In this document: piece after piece, positions 8,893 to 19,073 of the stretch
Layout: the number at the start of each line of letters is the position of its first letter
Position numbering within the stretch: position 1 is the first letter of the stretch
Origin: Bacillota bacterium
GTDB taxonomy: Bacteria > Bacillota > UBA5301 > Bu52
NCBI GenBank assembly: GCA_014896355.1
Contig: JADBKO010000026.1
Span: 1-64,000 of the forward strand
Length of the DNA stretch: 64,000 bases
Reading direction: 5' to 3'
The notes under the pieces: generated by a model
The model's database searches: none
What the model saw: only the letters and a program-made list of their open reading frames with translations
What the model was told of the DNA's origin: nothing
Translations under genes and position numbers: made by a program

Positions 8893-8922
8893 TTGACTGT
8901 ACGCTTTACCGCATGGTAGAAT
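8893..8922 (+). promoter_or_regulatory. Putative sigma-A promoter for the merR-htpX operon
   Basis: TTGACT (8893-8898), an 18-base spacer and TAGAAT (8917-8922) lie just upstream of the MerR-family gene. It is one of the best consensus matches in the window. Confidence 0.65.
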
Positions 8923-8947
8923 GCAGAAGAGGTGATCCCATGCGCCC

Positions 8948-9376
8948 ATGAGTTTGTATAGAATTGGTGAGCTGTCGCGCCTGGCGGGTGTGAGTCCGCG
9001 GACCATCGACTACTACACGCGGTTGGGGCTCCTGGTCCCGGTGCGACGGACTTCCGGAAGCCACAGGCTCTACGATGATGAAGCTCTGCACCGCCTTGGG
9101 ACTATCCGTACCCTGCAACGGCAAAAGATGACGCTGGAGGAAATCCGGGCCCAGGTGTGCATCGAGCAGGAGACCGCAGACTGGAGCGGGTTCAAGGAGC
9201 TTTCAGCCCGTCTGGACCAGTTGAACCGGGAACTGACGGCCCTATGCAAAGAGCGGCCCTGGGCCAATGGAGCGCAGCGGAGCGCGGCCCTCAAGACCTT
9301 TCACGGGCTGGCGGCCAAGGCGTTGGCCATGGCCCAAACTCTGCTGCTTCTGGCAGGCGAGATCCAAAACCTCTGA
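8948..9376 (+). CDS. MerR-family transcriptional regulator
   Basis: A 142-residue protein with an N-terminal MerR winged helix (YRIGELSRLAGVSPRTIDYYTRLGLL, then SGSHRLYDDEALHRLGTIR) and a coiled dimerisation helix. The C-terminal effector part is short and has a single Cys near the hinge (RAQVCIEQE) with no clear metal motif, so the signal is unknown. The start ATG at 8948 lies 13 bases past AGAGGTG, while a three-codon ATG-CGC-CCA-TGA frame begins at the ideal distance and overlaps it. It precedes htpX by 67 bases on the same strand and may control it. Confidence 0.9.
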   Translation: MSLYRIGELSRLAGVSPRTIDYYTRLGLLVPVRRTSGSHRLYDDEALHRLGTIRTLQRQKMTLEEIRAQVCIEQETADWSGFKELSARLDQLNRELTALCKERPWANGAQRSAALKTFHGLAAKALAMAQTLLLLAGEIQNL

Positions 9377-9443
9377 CAAAGGCCGTTGACCGACTGGACC
9401 GAATGTGCGGGACCCTCAACCATTTCGCGAGGTGAGGCAAGAT

Positions 9444-10295
9444 TTGAGTAATGTGCTGAAACCCTGGATCCTCATGGCAGCGTTGACAGCGTTGCTGGTG
9501 GTCATGGGGGATCTCATTGCCGGCCAAAGCGGGATGTACTTCTTCTTCCTCCTGGCCGTGGCCATGAATTTCGTGGGGTACTGGTACAGCGACAGGATCG
9601 CCATTGCCATGACCCATTCCCGACCTGTGAGCGAAAATGAGGCGCCGGGCCTCTACGCGCTGGTGCGGCGCTTGACCCAGCGGGCCGGGCTGCCCATGCC
9701 GAAAATCTACATCACCCCTTCGCCGCAACCCAACGCCTTCGCCACAGGGCGCGACCCTGAGCATGCATCCGTGGCCGTCACCGAAGGCCTCCTGCACCTT
9801 CTGAGCGAAGAAGAGATGGCCGGAGTCCTGGGGCATGAGTTGGCCCACGTGAAACACAGGGACATTCTGATCAGCTCTCTGGCAGCCGTGCTGGCCGGCG
9901 CCATCACCATGATCGCCGACGCCGCCCGCTGGGCTTTGATGTTCGGGGGCCTCAGCCGGGATGAGGACAACAACAATCCGTTGGCCGCCATCTCATCCAT
10001 TCTGATGCTGATTTTGGCGCCCATCGCCGCTCTGCTGATCCAGATGGCCATTTCCCGCTCGCGGGAATTTTACGCCGACGAGACAGGGGCATGGATTGCC
10101 GGCGCGCCGGACGGGCTGGCCAACGCCCTGCTGAAGCTGGAACGCGCTGCCCAGGCCATGCCGATGCCGGTGAATCCGGCGGCAGCCCACATGTTCATCG
10201 TCAACCCGCTCTCAGGCGAGGCGATTTTGTCTTTGTTCAGCACCCACCCGCCCATCCAGGCCCGGGTGGAACGGCTGCGCAGAATGCGGATCTGA
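9444..10295 (+). CDS. htpX: HtpX-family M48 membrane zinc metalloprotease
   Basis: A 283-residue protease with two N-terminal membrane helices, the zinc motif HELAH (H131, E132, H135), further helices in the middle and a third zinc ligand region SREFYADETGAW. HtpX degrades misfolded or damaged membrane proteins. The TTG at 9444 is chosen because GAGGTGAGG sits 6 bases upstream and the length then matches the family; a frame start at 9405 lacks a binding site. The C-terminal STHPPIQARVERLR is typical of the family. It lies downstream of the MerR gene and ahead of a strong hairpin. Confidence 0.93.
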   Translation: MSNVLKPWILMAALTALLVVMGDLIAGQSGMYFFFLLAVAMNFVGYWYSDRIAIAMTHSRPVSENEAPGLYALVRRLTQRAGLPMPKIYITPSPQPNAFATGRDPEHASVAVTEGLLHLLSEEEMAGVLGHELAHVKHRDILISSLAAVLAGAITMIADAARWALMFGGLSRDEDNNNPLAAISSILMLILAPIAALLIQMAISRSREFYADETGAWIAGAPDGLANALLKLERAAQAMPMPVNPAAAHMFIVNPLSGEAILSLFSTHPPIQARVERLRRMRI

Positions 10296-10337
10296 ATGGG
10301 GCGGCCGCCACGGCTGGACGCGCCGGAGATCCCGCGC

Positions 10338-10386
10338 AAAAAGCCCGGGCGGAGAGTGGAGCCTGTGCTCCCTCTGCCCGGGCTTT
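10338..10386. terminator. Bidirectional hairpin between htpX and ssrA
   Basis: AAAGCCCGGGC and GCCCGGGCTTT form a long GC-rich stem extended by GAG and GGAGC pairs. On the minus strand the stem is followed by five T residues, so it can end the ssrA transcript; on the plus strand it follows htpX by about 45 bases, with only three T residues. Confidence 0.7.
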
Positions 10387-10516
10387 CATCGCAGACGGAC
10401 GGCTTTTCTTGACTCTGCCTTTGAGGGGGATTCGAGTCGGTTGAGCAATACCTAGGTCAAATGGGTGATTGGGCGAACCGTGACCACCATTACGGCGTTT
10501 TTGCATGAGAAAGTCG

Positions 10517-10873
10517 TGGTGGAGGCGGCGGGGTGTCGAACCCCGCGTCCGAAAAGGCAGCCCCAGAAGGCACTCCGAGCGCAGCCGGCAATTTGCATTT
10601 GCCTGACAGGCCTCCCGCCGGCCGGATGCCTGTCAGGCTATCTCGATCAGAATTCGCGCCGCCCCTCCGAGAATTGGGGCCTTGCTAGCCTGCTAAATAA
10701 CGCCCGGATCTGTTCCCGCAGGCTGGGATCAGGCGGACGGCCGCGTGGTTAGTTACGCAGCGTAAGCGAGATTGTCGTTGGCGTTTGTACGCCTTCTACC
10801 TTATTAACGAGGCGGTAGAAACCTCGGCTCGCTCCCTCTGACACCGCACTTCCCGTCGAGACCCATCGCCCCC
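10517..10873 (-). ncRNA. ssrA: Transfer-messenger RNA (tmRNA)
   Basis: Both ends are recognisable. The 5' end GGGGGCG pairs with 3' GCCTCC before ACCA to give an alanine-type acceptor stem with the G3-U wobble, and the 3' part holds the T-arm GGGGTTCGACACCCC. The reading frame from GCC at 10782 to TAA at 10753 encodes the tag ANDNLAYAA, ending in the protease-recognised YAA. Length is 357 bases, typical for a one-piece tmRNA. It rescues stalled ribosomes with SmpB, whose gene lies just upstream on the same strand, yet it has its own promoter at 10955-10983. The mature 5' end probably arises by RNase P cleavage of a leader of about 75 bases. Confidence 0.97.
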
Positions 10874-10954
10874 GCGATGCACCGCCGGTTCTGCCACCGC
10901 CGGTGTGACCGGTGCCCACAAACCCGCTTGTACAACCCCGTAGCTCACGATTCC

Positions 10955-10983
10955 ATTATAGAAGTAAAAGCGCAGAAAATCAA
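10955..10983 (-). promoter_or_regulatory. Strong sigma-A promoter for ssrA
   Basis: On the minus strand TTGATT (10978-10983), a 17-base spacer and a perfect TATAAT (10955-10960) lie between the smpB stop and the tmRNA 5' end. Confidence 0.8.
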
Positions 10984-10994
10984 CGCCCGCATGG

Positions 10995-11519
10995 TTACTT
11001 GTTGGCTTCCCGCAAGGCCCGGGCCAAATCCCGCTGGGCGTCGCGGCGGGCAATGTCTTCGCGGCGGTCATACAGTTTTTTGCCACGTGCCAGGGCCAAT
11101 TCCACCTTGGCCAGGCCGCGGGCATTAAAGTATACCCGCAGGGGTACCAACGTCAGCCCCTTCTCCCGCACTTTCGACCACAAGCGCCGGATCTCGGCTT
11201 TGTGGAGCAGGAGCTTGCGCACCCGCCGGGGATCATGGTTTTCCCTGTTCCCATGCGAGTAGGGGCTGATATGCATGTCATACACAAACACTTCGCCGTT
11301 TTCGATGCGGGCGAAGCTGTCCTTCAAATTGACCCGGCCCTCCCGGATGGACTTCACTTCCGTCCCCGTGAGCGCCAAGCCTGCCTCGACTTTCTCCAGA
11401 ATTTCATACTCATGCCGGGCCTGGCGGTTCGTGGCCGCCGTCTTGCCCTCAACGGCCGGGGCACTGTGAGCTGTCTTTCCGCCGGGAGCACCGGCGGGTC
11501 TCTGCGCCGCGGTGGTCAC
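10995..11519 (-). CDS. smpB: SsrA-binding protein SmpB
   Basis: SmpB binds tmRNA and delivers it to stalled ribosomes. The core ([91 protein letters not shown]) is complete, and the C-terminal basic tail that enters the mRNA channel is present. The 174 residues include about 28 extra Ala/Gly-rich N-terminal residues. The GTG start overlaps the secG stop as GTGA, so translation is coupled to secG. The ssrA promoter begins 12 bases before the smpB stop is passed, keeping the trans-translation genes adjacent. Confidence 0.97.
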   Translation of the reverse strand: MTTAAQRPAGAPGGKTAHSAPAVEGKTAATNRQARHEYEILEKVEAGLALTGTEVKSIREGRVNLKDSFARIENGEVFVYDMHISPYSHGNRENHDPRRVRKLLLHKAEIRRLWSKVREKGLTLVPLRVYFNARGLAKVELALARGKKLYDRREDIARRDAQRDLARALREANK

Positions 11520-11743
11520 AGCCGCATCATGTAGTCAATCACCAACGCCGCGACTACGAAGAGGACCGCCAGCACGGTGGTGGCCTTGTTCAGAAAGACT
11601 TCCAGCCCTTTTTGCGGCGTGAAGAACATCTGGGCACTTCCGCCGATGGAACCCAAGCCTTCCCCCTTGCTGGACTGCAGCGTGATCACCACGATCAGTG
11701 CAATGCCCAGGAGAAGCTGCACGATCATGAGCGCTGTCAACAT
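11516..11743 (-). CDS. secG: Preprotein translocase subunit SecG
   Basis: A 75-residue SecG with two membrane helices ([21 protein letters not shown] and [16 protein letters not shown]) and the conserved linker [19 protein letters not shown]. It assists SecYE in protein export. ATG 11743 is preceded by GGAGGTGGAAGAGCA and gives the standard length; the longer frame to 11815 would start upstream of the predicted transcription start. Stop overlaps the smpB GTG. Confidence 0.95.
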   Translation of the reverse strand: MLTALMIVQLLLGIALIVVITLQSSKGEGLGSIGGSAQMFFTPQKGLEVFLNKATTVLAVLFVVAALVIDYMMRL

Positions 11744-11780
11744 TGCTCTTCCACCTCCCGGCAGGCGACAGGCGATTTTA

Positions 11781-11809
11781 AGTATACCATAGGGCCGGGC
11801 GCCTGTAAA
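11781..11809 (-). promoter_or_regulatory. Sigma-A promoter for secG-smpB
   Basis: TTTACA (11804-11809), a 17-base spacer and TATACT (11781-11786) on the minus strand, about 38 bases upstream of the secG ATG. A perfect 6-bp inverted repeat (GTCTAC...GTAGAC, 11839-11859) lies 30 bases further upstream. Confidence 0.7.
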
Positions 11810-11954
11810 CCGCACTGCCGCCCGCCGCCGCCCCCGTCGTCTACAGGTGGTCGGTAGACACTCGTTGCCTGCGCCGTCCGCGGCGACAGGGGCCGCCAGC
11901 CTTGATTCTCAAAAAGGCAGCGCGGACGACCTGCCACCGGCGGGCATCTGCTTT

Positions 11955-13319
11955 TCAGACAGAATCCCCGTTCTGGTAGGACACGTCGTCCGGCCCGTCC
12001 TGCAGATAGACATATTTCTCGCCCTTGGCCCTCCAGGCCTGGTAGCGTTCCTCGGCCTTCTGGCGGCAGGCGGGACAGGCATCCGGGGGCAGCACTACGA
12101 TGTGGGCTGTGGGCAGAGGTCCGGCGATTCCCTGCCGCTGGGCGGCGGAGCGGATGATCCGCACGCCGCTGCAATCCGGACAGATCCGGATGGCCTCATC
12201 CTGCTCCTCCAGGATGTCGTCGGTATCGTAGTAAATCGTACGCTGCCGTTCCAACCATTGGTTGGGACCCACCCCCAGCTTGGCCAGGTTCTCCTCCGCC
12301 AGCTCCCGGCGATGCTCCCAGATCTGCCGGATCTGGTCCACCAGGCGGTGGATGTACTCCGTTACCTGGGGAGCCTGCCGCAGGGCGCCGGCGTCATAAT
12401 CCGGCTCCCGGACCCGGCCGGTATCCTGGCCGGCCAGTGCCAGCAGAATCCCCACGTTGACGTACGGCAGGGCGCCTTCCACGGAGTAGCCGCCCTCCAG
12501 CACCACGATATCCGGCCGCAGCTTCTCTGTCAGCTGAGCATAGCCTTGGGCGCTGACCATCATGTTCGTCAGCGGGTCGCTGTAATGGTTATCCTGGCCG
12601 GCGCCGTTCACCACCAGGTCCGGCTGGAAATCGTCCAGAAGGGGCCGCACCAGATTGTCCATGATGTAGAGCAGCCCTTCGTCACCGGTGTAGGGCGGCA
12701 CCGGCACATTGATGGTCAGGCCGTAAGCGCCCGGCCCCCCCAGCTCATGGACGAAGCCGGTGCCCGGGTAAAGGGTGCGGCCGTCCTGATGGATACAGAT
12801 GTGCAGGATGTCCGGGTCATTGTAGTAGATGTCCTGGCTGCCGTCGGCATGATGGGCGTCCGTATCCACGATGGCCACCCGCAGCCGGCGGCCGTCGCGG
12901 GCCAGCGCCGCCCGGCGCAGAGCTTCGATCATGATGGCTTCGTTGTTGATCAGGCAAAAGCCCCGCTGTCCCCGCACCACCCGGTGGGCATGGTGCCCCG
13001 GCGGCCGCACCAGCACGAAGGCCCGCTCCACCTGGCCCTCCAGCACGGCCATGCCGCTGACCACGGCGGCGCCGGCGGCCACCCGGTGGGGAGTGGGCAC
13101 TTCCTCCTGCACCGTCGGAACGCAAATGTGCACCCGGGCGATCTCATGGTCCGTAGCCAGGCGCGGCTGCAGGCGCACCAGATTGGGAAGGTCCCACAGG
13201 CCTTCCTCCTCGATTTGGTCCCGCGTATACAGCAGGCGCTCTTCCCGCTCCGGATGCGTCGGCGAAATGGCCCAGTCGAACGCGGGGAAGAACGCCAAAC
13301 CCACCTTGGGCCCGCTCAC
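11955..13319 (-). CDS. Histone-deacetylase-like amidohydrolase with C-terminal CxxC pairs
   Basis: The 454-residue product is an arginase/deacetylase-fold zinc hydrolase of the HDAC/AcuC/polyamine-deacetylase superfamily. Active-site features are intact: H109-H110 in RPPGHHAH, D154 and H156 in VDTDAHHADGS, D243 in GAGQDNHYSDPL and Y278 in LEGGYS. Beyond about residue 350 there is an extension holding two cysteine pairs, CPDC (380-383) and CPAC (415-418), that may form a zinc ribbon. GTG 13319 overlaps the stop of the hydantoinase-like gene as GTGA, with AGGAGGGG upstream. The substrate is unknown: acetylated lysine, acetylpolyamine or another N-acyl compound are all possible. Confidence 0.88.
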   Translation of the reverse strand: MSGPKVGLAFFPAFDWAISPTHPEREERLLYTRDQIEEEGLWDLPNLVRLQPRLATDHEIARVHICVPTVQEEVPTPHRVAAGAAVVSGMAVLEGQVERAFVLVRPPGHHAHRVVRGQRGFCLINNEAIMIEALRRAALARDGRRLRVAIVDTDAHHADGSQDIYYNDPDILHICIHQDGRTLYPGTGFVHELGGPGAYGLTINVPVPPYTGDEGLLYIMDNLVRPLLDDFQPDLVVNGAGQDNHYSDPLTNMMVSAQGYAQLTEKLRPDIVVLEGGYSVEGALPYVNVGILLALAGQDTGRVREPDYDAGALRQAPQVTEYIHRLVDQIRQIWEHRRELAEENLAKLGVGPNQWLERQRTIYYDTDDILEEQDEAIRICPDCSGVRIIRSAAQRQGIAGPLPTAHIVVLPPDACPACRQKAEERYQAWRAKGEKYVYLQDGPDDVSYQNGDSV

Positions 13320-15223
13320 TCCAACCCCTCCTTGCTGACCACGTAGGGACGGGGCCGGGTTTGCGCCCGCACCAGCATGACCTGGCCCACGGTGTACGAC
13401 CCCCGCACCACAGAGAAGCTCTGCTCCTCCACCACTTCCGCCTCCCGGGTGGGCGGGGCCAAACCTTGCGGCTCCAGCGCCCGCGCCCGCCGCAGCGCCC
13501 ACTGGCAGGCCACTTCCCGCGCCCGCTCCAGCGTGAACCGGCCGCCCGGCGGGAGCTGTTCCCGCTGGCCCGATTCTGCGACGGTATAGAAACCGTTCTC
13601 CGTATCCACGTGGACGGTGGCCACGGCGGTGGGCTGGCTGATGGCAGCGCCCAGAGCATTGGCTGCGGCGGCCAAGGGCGGGACAATGGCCGGAACCCCC
13701 ATTCTCGCCCCCACGCGCGGCACCAGGACGGCCGCCGGGCCTCCGATGCCCACGATTCCCGCGATCGGCGGCGGCGGGCCGGCCAGCACCTGGGCGATGG
13801 TGTACAAGGGCCGCTCCATGACCTGCCGGTACGTGGACCGGACCGCCTGGCAGATACCGCCCACCACCTGGGACAGGATCTCCTCCGCCGCCCCGGCGGG
13901 CGTGCATCCCAGCGCCGCGGCGATGGGATGCAGGGCCCGCTCCGCCAACTGCGGGTCGCCGGCCTTCAGAAGCCCCAACACCACCATGGCGTCGGTGGGC
14001 GTAGGCGCCGGCCCGCCCAGGCAGGCGGCGGGTCCCATGCGCTCCGGTCCGATGCGCAGCCGCGCTGCCGCCGCCTGCCCCGGCGCGGACGACACCACCG
14101 GCACGCCTCCCGCCTGTGGGCCCGCGCCCGCTGCCTCCACCCGGACGACGCTGTCGCCGCCCAGGCCGAAAGAACGGGTGAACAGCGCCCGCACCACCGT
14201 GCCCCGGCCGCCGATCTCGGCGCCATAGCGGGCGAACAGCGGCTTTTGCTCCAACAGCACCCCCACGTCCGTGGTGGTCCCGCCGATGTCGAGCACAGCC
14301 ACAGCGCCTGCGAGGCCCCCCAGAGGGCTGTCCGCTCCGCCGGCCAGGGCCTGGGCCCCCATGATACTGGCCGCCGGCCCGGAGAGAATGGCCTCCACCG
14401 GCCGGGCAGCCGCATCATCCAAGGACATGGTGCCGCCATCGGCCTTCACAATGTATACCGGCGCCTGGATGCCGCGGACCTGCAAAGCCTGGCGTACAGC
14501 CTGGTTGAACTGCCTTTGCTGGCGGAGGATGGCCGCGTTCCAGTACGCCGTGTTCAGCCGGCGGGGAAAGTTCAGGACACCGGAAAGCTGGTGCCCCATG
14601 GTCACCGGGACGCCGGCCCACTCCCCGGCCTGCCCGGCCAGTTCCCTGGCCAGCTGGGCCGCCACAGCCCGTTCCGGCTCCGGGTTCCGCACGGAGAACT
14701 TGCCACACACCGCAAAGACCCGGGCCCCCGTTTGCCAAAGACGGCCGAAGGCTCTTTCCACTTCTTCGGGCCGCACCGGCGTGAGTTCCCGCCCCCGGTG
14801 GTCCACTGCGGCCGAGAGGGCTGCCAGTTTCTGTCCAAAGCCGAATTCCTCCCAGTTGCGGCCCGGACCCGGCATGGCCAAAAGGCCCACGGGATCATGC
14901 TTTCCCTCCACGATGGCGTTGGTGGAGAGCGTGGTGCTCAGGATCACCCTGGCGACCCGCGCTGCAGGCACCCGGCTGGACAGCAGCTCGTCCAACGCGC
15001 CCAACACGCTGTCCAGCAGATGCTCATGGTCGGTGGGGCAGCGGGCCGAGGACAGGACACTCACCCGGCCCGGCTCGCTCTCTTCCAACAGGACGGCGTT
15101 GGTAAAGGTTCCGCCCACGTCGATGCCGGCAATCAGAGGGGCCACCCTGCTGCCAGCGGTGGCCCCTGCCTGGGATACGCCGTCGCCCATCCACCGGGAA
15201 TTGTCGGACGTGCGATCAAGCAT
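13316..15223 (-). CDS. Hydantoinase/oxoprolinase family protein (HyuA-like)
   Basis: A 635-residue ASKHA-fold protein of the hydantoinase A/oxoprolinase family, with two phosphate-binding signatures: GIDVGGTFTNAVLLE near the N-terminus and AVLDIGGTTTDVGVLL in the middle. Family members use ATP to open cyclic amides such as hydantoins or 5-oxoproline, usually with a HyuB partner. No HyuB gene is adjacent. The gene lies 46 bases downstream of eno on the same strand and is coupled to the deacetylase-like gene that follows. ATG 15223 has AAAGG upstream and gives a normal N-terminus; an upstream frame start at 15316 lies inside eno. The substrate is not predictable. Confidence 0.85.
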   Translation of the reverse strand: MLDRTSDNSRWMGDGVSQAGATAGSRVAPLIAGIDVGGTFTNAVLLEESEPGRVSVLSSARCPTDHEHLLDSVLGALDELLSSRVPAARVARVILSTTLSTNAIVEGKHDPVGLLAMPGPGRNWEEFGFGQKLAALSAAVDHRGRELTPVRPEEVERAFGRLWQTGARVFAVCGKFSVRNPEPERAVAAQLARELAGQAGEWAGVPVTMGHQLSGVLNFPRRLNTAYWNAAILRQQRQFNQAVRQALQVRGIQAPVYIVKADGGTMSLDDAAARPVEAILSGPAASIMGAQALAGGADSPLGGLAGAVAVLDIGGTTTDVGVLLEQKPLFARYGAEIGGRGTVVRALFTRSFGLGGDSVVRVEAAGAGPQAGGVPVVSSAPGQAAAARLRIGPERMGPAACLGGPAPTPTDAMVVLGLLKAGDPQLAERALHPIAAALGCTPAGAAEEILSQVVGGICQAVRSTYRQVMERPLYTIAQVLAGPPPPIAGIVGIGGPAAVLVPRVGARMGVPAIVPPLAAAANALGAAISQPTAVATVHVDTENGFYTVAESGQREQLPPGGRFTLERAREVACQWALRRARALEPQGLAPPTREAEVVEEQSFSVVRGSYTVGQVMLVRAQTRPRPYVVSKEGLE

Positions 15224-15269
15224 GATGACGACCTTTCTTCCCTCCGGGCCGGCGCTTGAGGCGCCGCCC

Positions 15270-16607
<1,338 letters not shown>

Positions 16608-18269
16608 TCACTGCACGGGTTCCATGAGCGAGCTGCCCGTCATCTCCGGGGGCTTGGGGATGCCCAGGATCTCCAGCAGTGTCGGCGCAATGTCCGCCAG
16701 AATGCCGTCCCGCAGCCGCACCGGCTGCCGGTGGCCGATGAGGATGGCCGGCACCGGGTTGAGCGTATGGGCAGTGTGGGGCTTGTCGCTGCCGGGTTCC
16801 AGCATCTGATCGGCGTTGCCGTGGTCTGCCGTGACCAGGATCTCCCCGCCGGCGGCCAGCACGGCATCCACCACCCGGCCTACGCAGGTGTCCACCGTCT
16901 CCACCGCCTTGATGGCTGCCGGCATGACGCCCGTATGGCCCACCATGTCGCAGTTGGCGTAATTTGCGATGATCACATCGAAGCGGCCGCTCTCGATGGC
17001 CTCCACCAATTTGTCGGTGACAGGGTAGGCGCTCATCTCCGGCTGCAGATCGTACGTAGCCACCTTGGGTGAAGGGACCAGAATGCGCTCTTCGCCGGGG
17101 AACTCCCGTTCCTCGCCGCCGTTGAAGAAAAAGGTCACGTGGGCGTACTTCTCGGTCTCGGCAATGCGCAGCTGTCGCAGGCCCCGATTGCCGAGAACCT
17201 CGCCCAGGGTGTTTTTCAGCTCCTGGGGCGGGAAGGCCACTTTGGCATGGAGCTCCTCATCGTAGCGGGTCATACAGACGAATTCCAGCGAAGAGAGGTC
17301 CCGGGGCCGGGCAAAGCCGCTGAAATCCGGCTGGGTGAAGGCCCAGGTCAGCTCGCGGGCACGGTCATAGCGGAAATTGAAAAAGATCACCGCGTCGTCG
17401 GGTTTCACGGTGGCCACCGGATGGCCCTGGGCGTCCGCGATCACCGTGGGAACCACGAATTCATCGGTTTCCCCGCGCTCATAGGCCGCATCCAGCGCCG
17501 CCAGGGCCGAAGGCGCCGTCAACCCCTCGCCCAGCACCATGGCCCGGTACGCCTTCTCCACGCGCTGCCAGCGCTTGTCCCGGTCCATGGCGTAATAACG
17601 GCCGCAGATTGTGGCAATCCGCCCGACCCGGTATTCCCGGCAGCGGTCTTCCAGCTCCTGCAGATACTCCCTGGCGCTGGCAGGCGGCACATCACGGCCG
17701 TCCAGAAACGCGTGGACGAAAACCTGGGCCACCTGCATCTGGGCCGCCAGCTGCAGCAACGCGTACAGGTGCCGGGAATGGCTGTGCACCCCGCCGGGGG
17801 AGACCAGGCCCATCAGGTGTACGTGGCTGTGGTGGGTCCGGGCGTGCTCCATGGCGCCGCGCAGCACAGGGTTGCGGAAGAAATCTCCCTCCCGGATGGC
17901 TTTGTCGATGCGGACCAGATCCTGGTACACAATGCGGCCGGCGCCGATGTTCAGGTGCCCCACATTGGAGTCCCCCATCTGCCCGGCCATGACCCCCACC
18001 GCCTCGCCGCTGGCTTCCAACGTACAATGGGGATACTCGCGGAAATAGCGGTCCAGATGAGGCGTGTGGGCCCGCCAGATGGCGTTCCCCTCGCCGGCGG
18101 GCCCCAAGGCGAAACCGTCCATCACCACCAGCACCACCGGCCGGGGCCGGCCTGCGGAGGCCCTTTCTCCGGCACCCGCCGTTCCCCGCATCTCCACTTG
18201 CGCCGGGCCGGCCGCAGCCGCCTTCGTCCCGGCGTCCTGATTCAGCTCAGGCATGTTCGCGATCTCCAT
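16608..18269 (-). CDS. gpmI: 2,3-bisphosphoglycerate-independent phosphoglycerate mutase
   Basis: This alkaline-phosphatase-fold, manganese-dependent enzyme interconverts 3- and 2-phosphoglycerate. The phosphorylated serine is S101 in MGDSNVGHLNIGAGR; metal motifs VVMDGFALG, HAFLDGRD, GRYYAMDRDKRW, NCDMVGHTG and VTADHGNAD are present. At 553 residues it is about 40 longer than usual, because of an Ala/Gly-rich N-terminal segment of about 42 residues before RPRPVVLVVMDGF. ATG 18269 follows AGAGGAAGA; ATG 18254 is an alternative. It lies 22 bases after tpiA and 54 before eno. Confidence 0.97.
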   Translation of the reverse strand: MEIANMPELNQDAGTKAAAAGPAQVEMRGTAGAGERASAGRPRPVVLVVMDGFALGPAGEGNAIWRAHTPHLDRYFREYPHCTLEASGEAVGVMAGQMGDSNVGHLNIGAGRIVYQDLVRIDKAIREGDFFRNPVLRGAMEHARTHHSHVHLMGLVSPGGVHSHSRHLYALLQLAAQMQVAQVFVHAFLDGRDVPPASAREYLQELEDRCREYRVGRIATICGRYYAMDRDKRWQRVEKAYRAMVLGEGLTAPSALAALDAAYERGETDEFVVPTVIADAQGHPVATVKPDDAVIFFNFRYDRARELTWAFTQPDFSGFARPRDLSSLEFVCMTRYDEELHAKVAFPPQELKNTLGEVLGNRGLRQLRIAETEKYAHVTFFFNGGEEREFPGEERILVPSPKVATYDLQPEMSAYPVTDKLVEAIESGRFDVIIANYANCDMVGHTGVMPAAIKAVETVDTCVGRVVDAVLAAGGEILVTADHGNADQMLEPGSDKPHTAHTLNPVPAILIGHRQPVRLRDGILADIAPTLLEILGIPKPPEMTGSSLMEPVQ

Positions 18270-18291
18270 TCTTCCTCTTCTGGCACACGGT

Positions 18292-19050
18292 CTAATGAAA
18301 GGCCACGATACGGGCGAACGACGCCGCATCCAGGCTCGCTCCGCCCACCAGGGCCCCGTCGATCTCCGGCTGGGCCATGAGCTCATCGATGTTTTCCGGG
18401 TTCACGGAGCCGCCGTAGAGAATCCGTACCGCCGAAGCGGTGTCCTCGCTGAACGACTCCGCCACCTGTTGGCGGATCAGCCCGATGACCCGGTTCGCTT
18501 CGGAGGCCTCAGCGGTCCGGCCGGTGCCGATGGCCCAGATGGGTTCATAGGCGATGATGACTTCCGCCATGTGCACAGGTGTCAGGCCGGCGAAGGCCGC
18601 CTGCACCTGGGAGCGCACGAGCTCGTCGGTCTGGCCGGCATCCCGCTGCTCCAAAGTCTCCCCTACGCACACAATGGGGATGAGGCCGTGATTCAGGGCC
18701 GCTTTGACCTTCTTGTTCACCGTTTCGTCCGTTTCGCCGAAGTAGCGGCGGCGCTCCGAATGCCCGATGATGGTGTGGCTGCAGCCGGCTTCCCGCAGCA
18801 TTCCCGGAGAAATCGCCCCTGTGAAGGCCCCTTCTTTCTCCCAGAACACATCCTGGGCGCCCAGGCGGATACGGGAGCCCCGCAGTTCGGCGTGGACCGC
18901 CGCCAGGGCGGTAAAAGGCGGGCAGACGACGATTTCAACGTCCGGCAAGGGATGGGCGCTCAAGGCTTCTTTCAGATCCTGGACCAGGCGCACCGCCTCG
19001 CCCACGGTCTTGTGCATCTTCCAATTGCCGGCAATGACCGGAACGCGCAT
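18292..19050 (-). CDS. tpiA: Triosephosphate isomerase
   Basis: A 252-residue TIM with RVPVIAGNWKMHKT, the catalytic His in GHSERR, catalytic Glu in IAYEPIWAIGTG and the phosphate-binding ILYGGSVNPEN. It equilibrates dihydroxyacetone phosphate and glyceraldehyde 3-phosphate. ATG 19050 follows GGGAGGTGGG. The 104-base gap to pgk is the largest within the glycolytic operon and contains a long inverted repeat. Confidence 0.98.
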   Translation of the reverse strand: MRVPVIAGNWKMHKTVGEAVRLVQDLKEALSAHPLPDVEIVVCPPFTALAAVHAELRGSRIRLGAQDVFWEKEGAFTGAISPGMLREAGCSHTIIGHSERRRYFGETDETVNKKVKAALNHGLIPIVCVGETLEQRDAGQTDELVRSQVQAAFAGLTPVHMAEVIIAYEPIWAIGTGRTAEASEANRVIGLIRQQVAESFSEDTASAVRILYGGSVNPENIDELMAQPEIDGALVGGASLDAASFARIVAFH

Positions 19051-19073
19051 AGTCCCACCTCCCAGGGAAATGA

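Noticed and set aside
10530-10544. tRNA T-arm-like sequence
   Set aside because: It belongs to the tmRNA; acceptor stem, tag frame and length show it is ssrA, not a tRNA.
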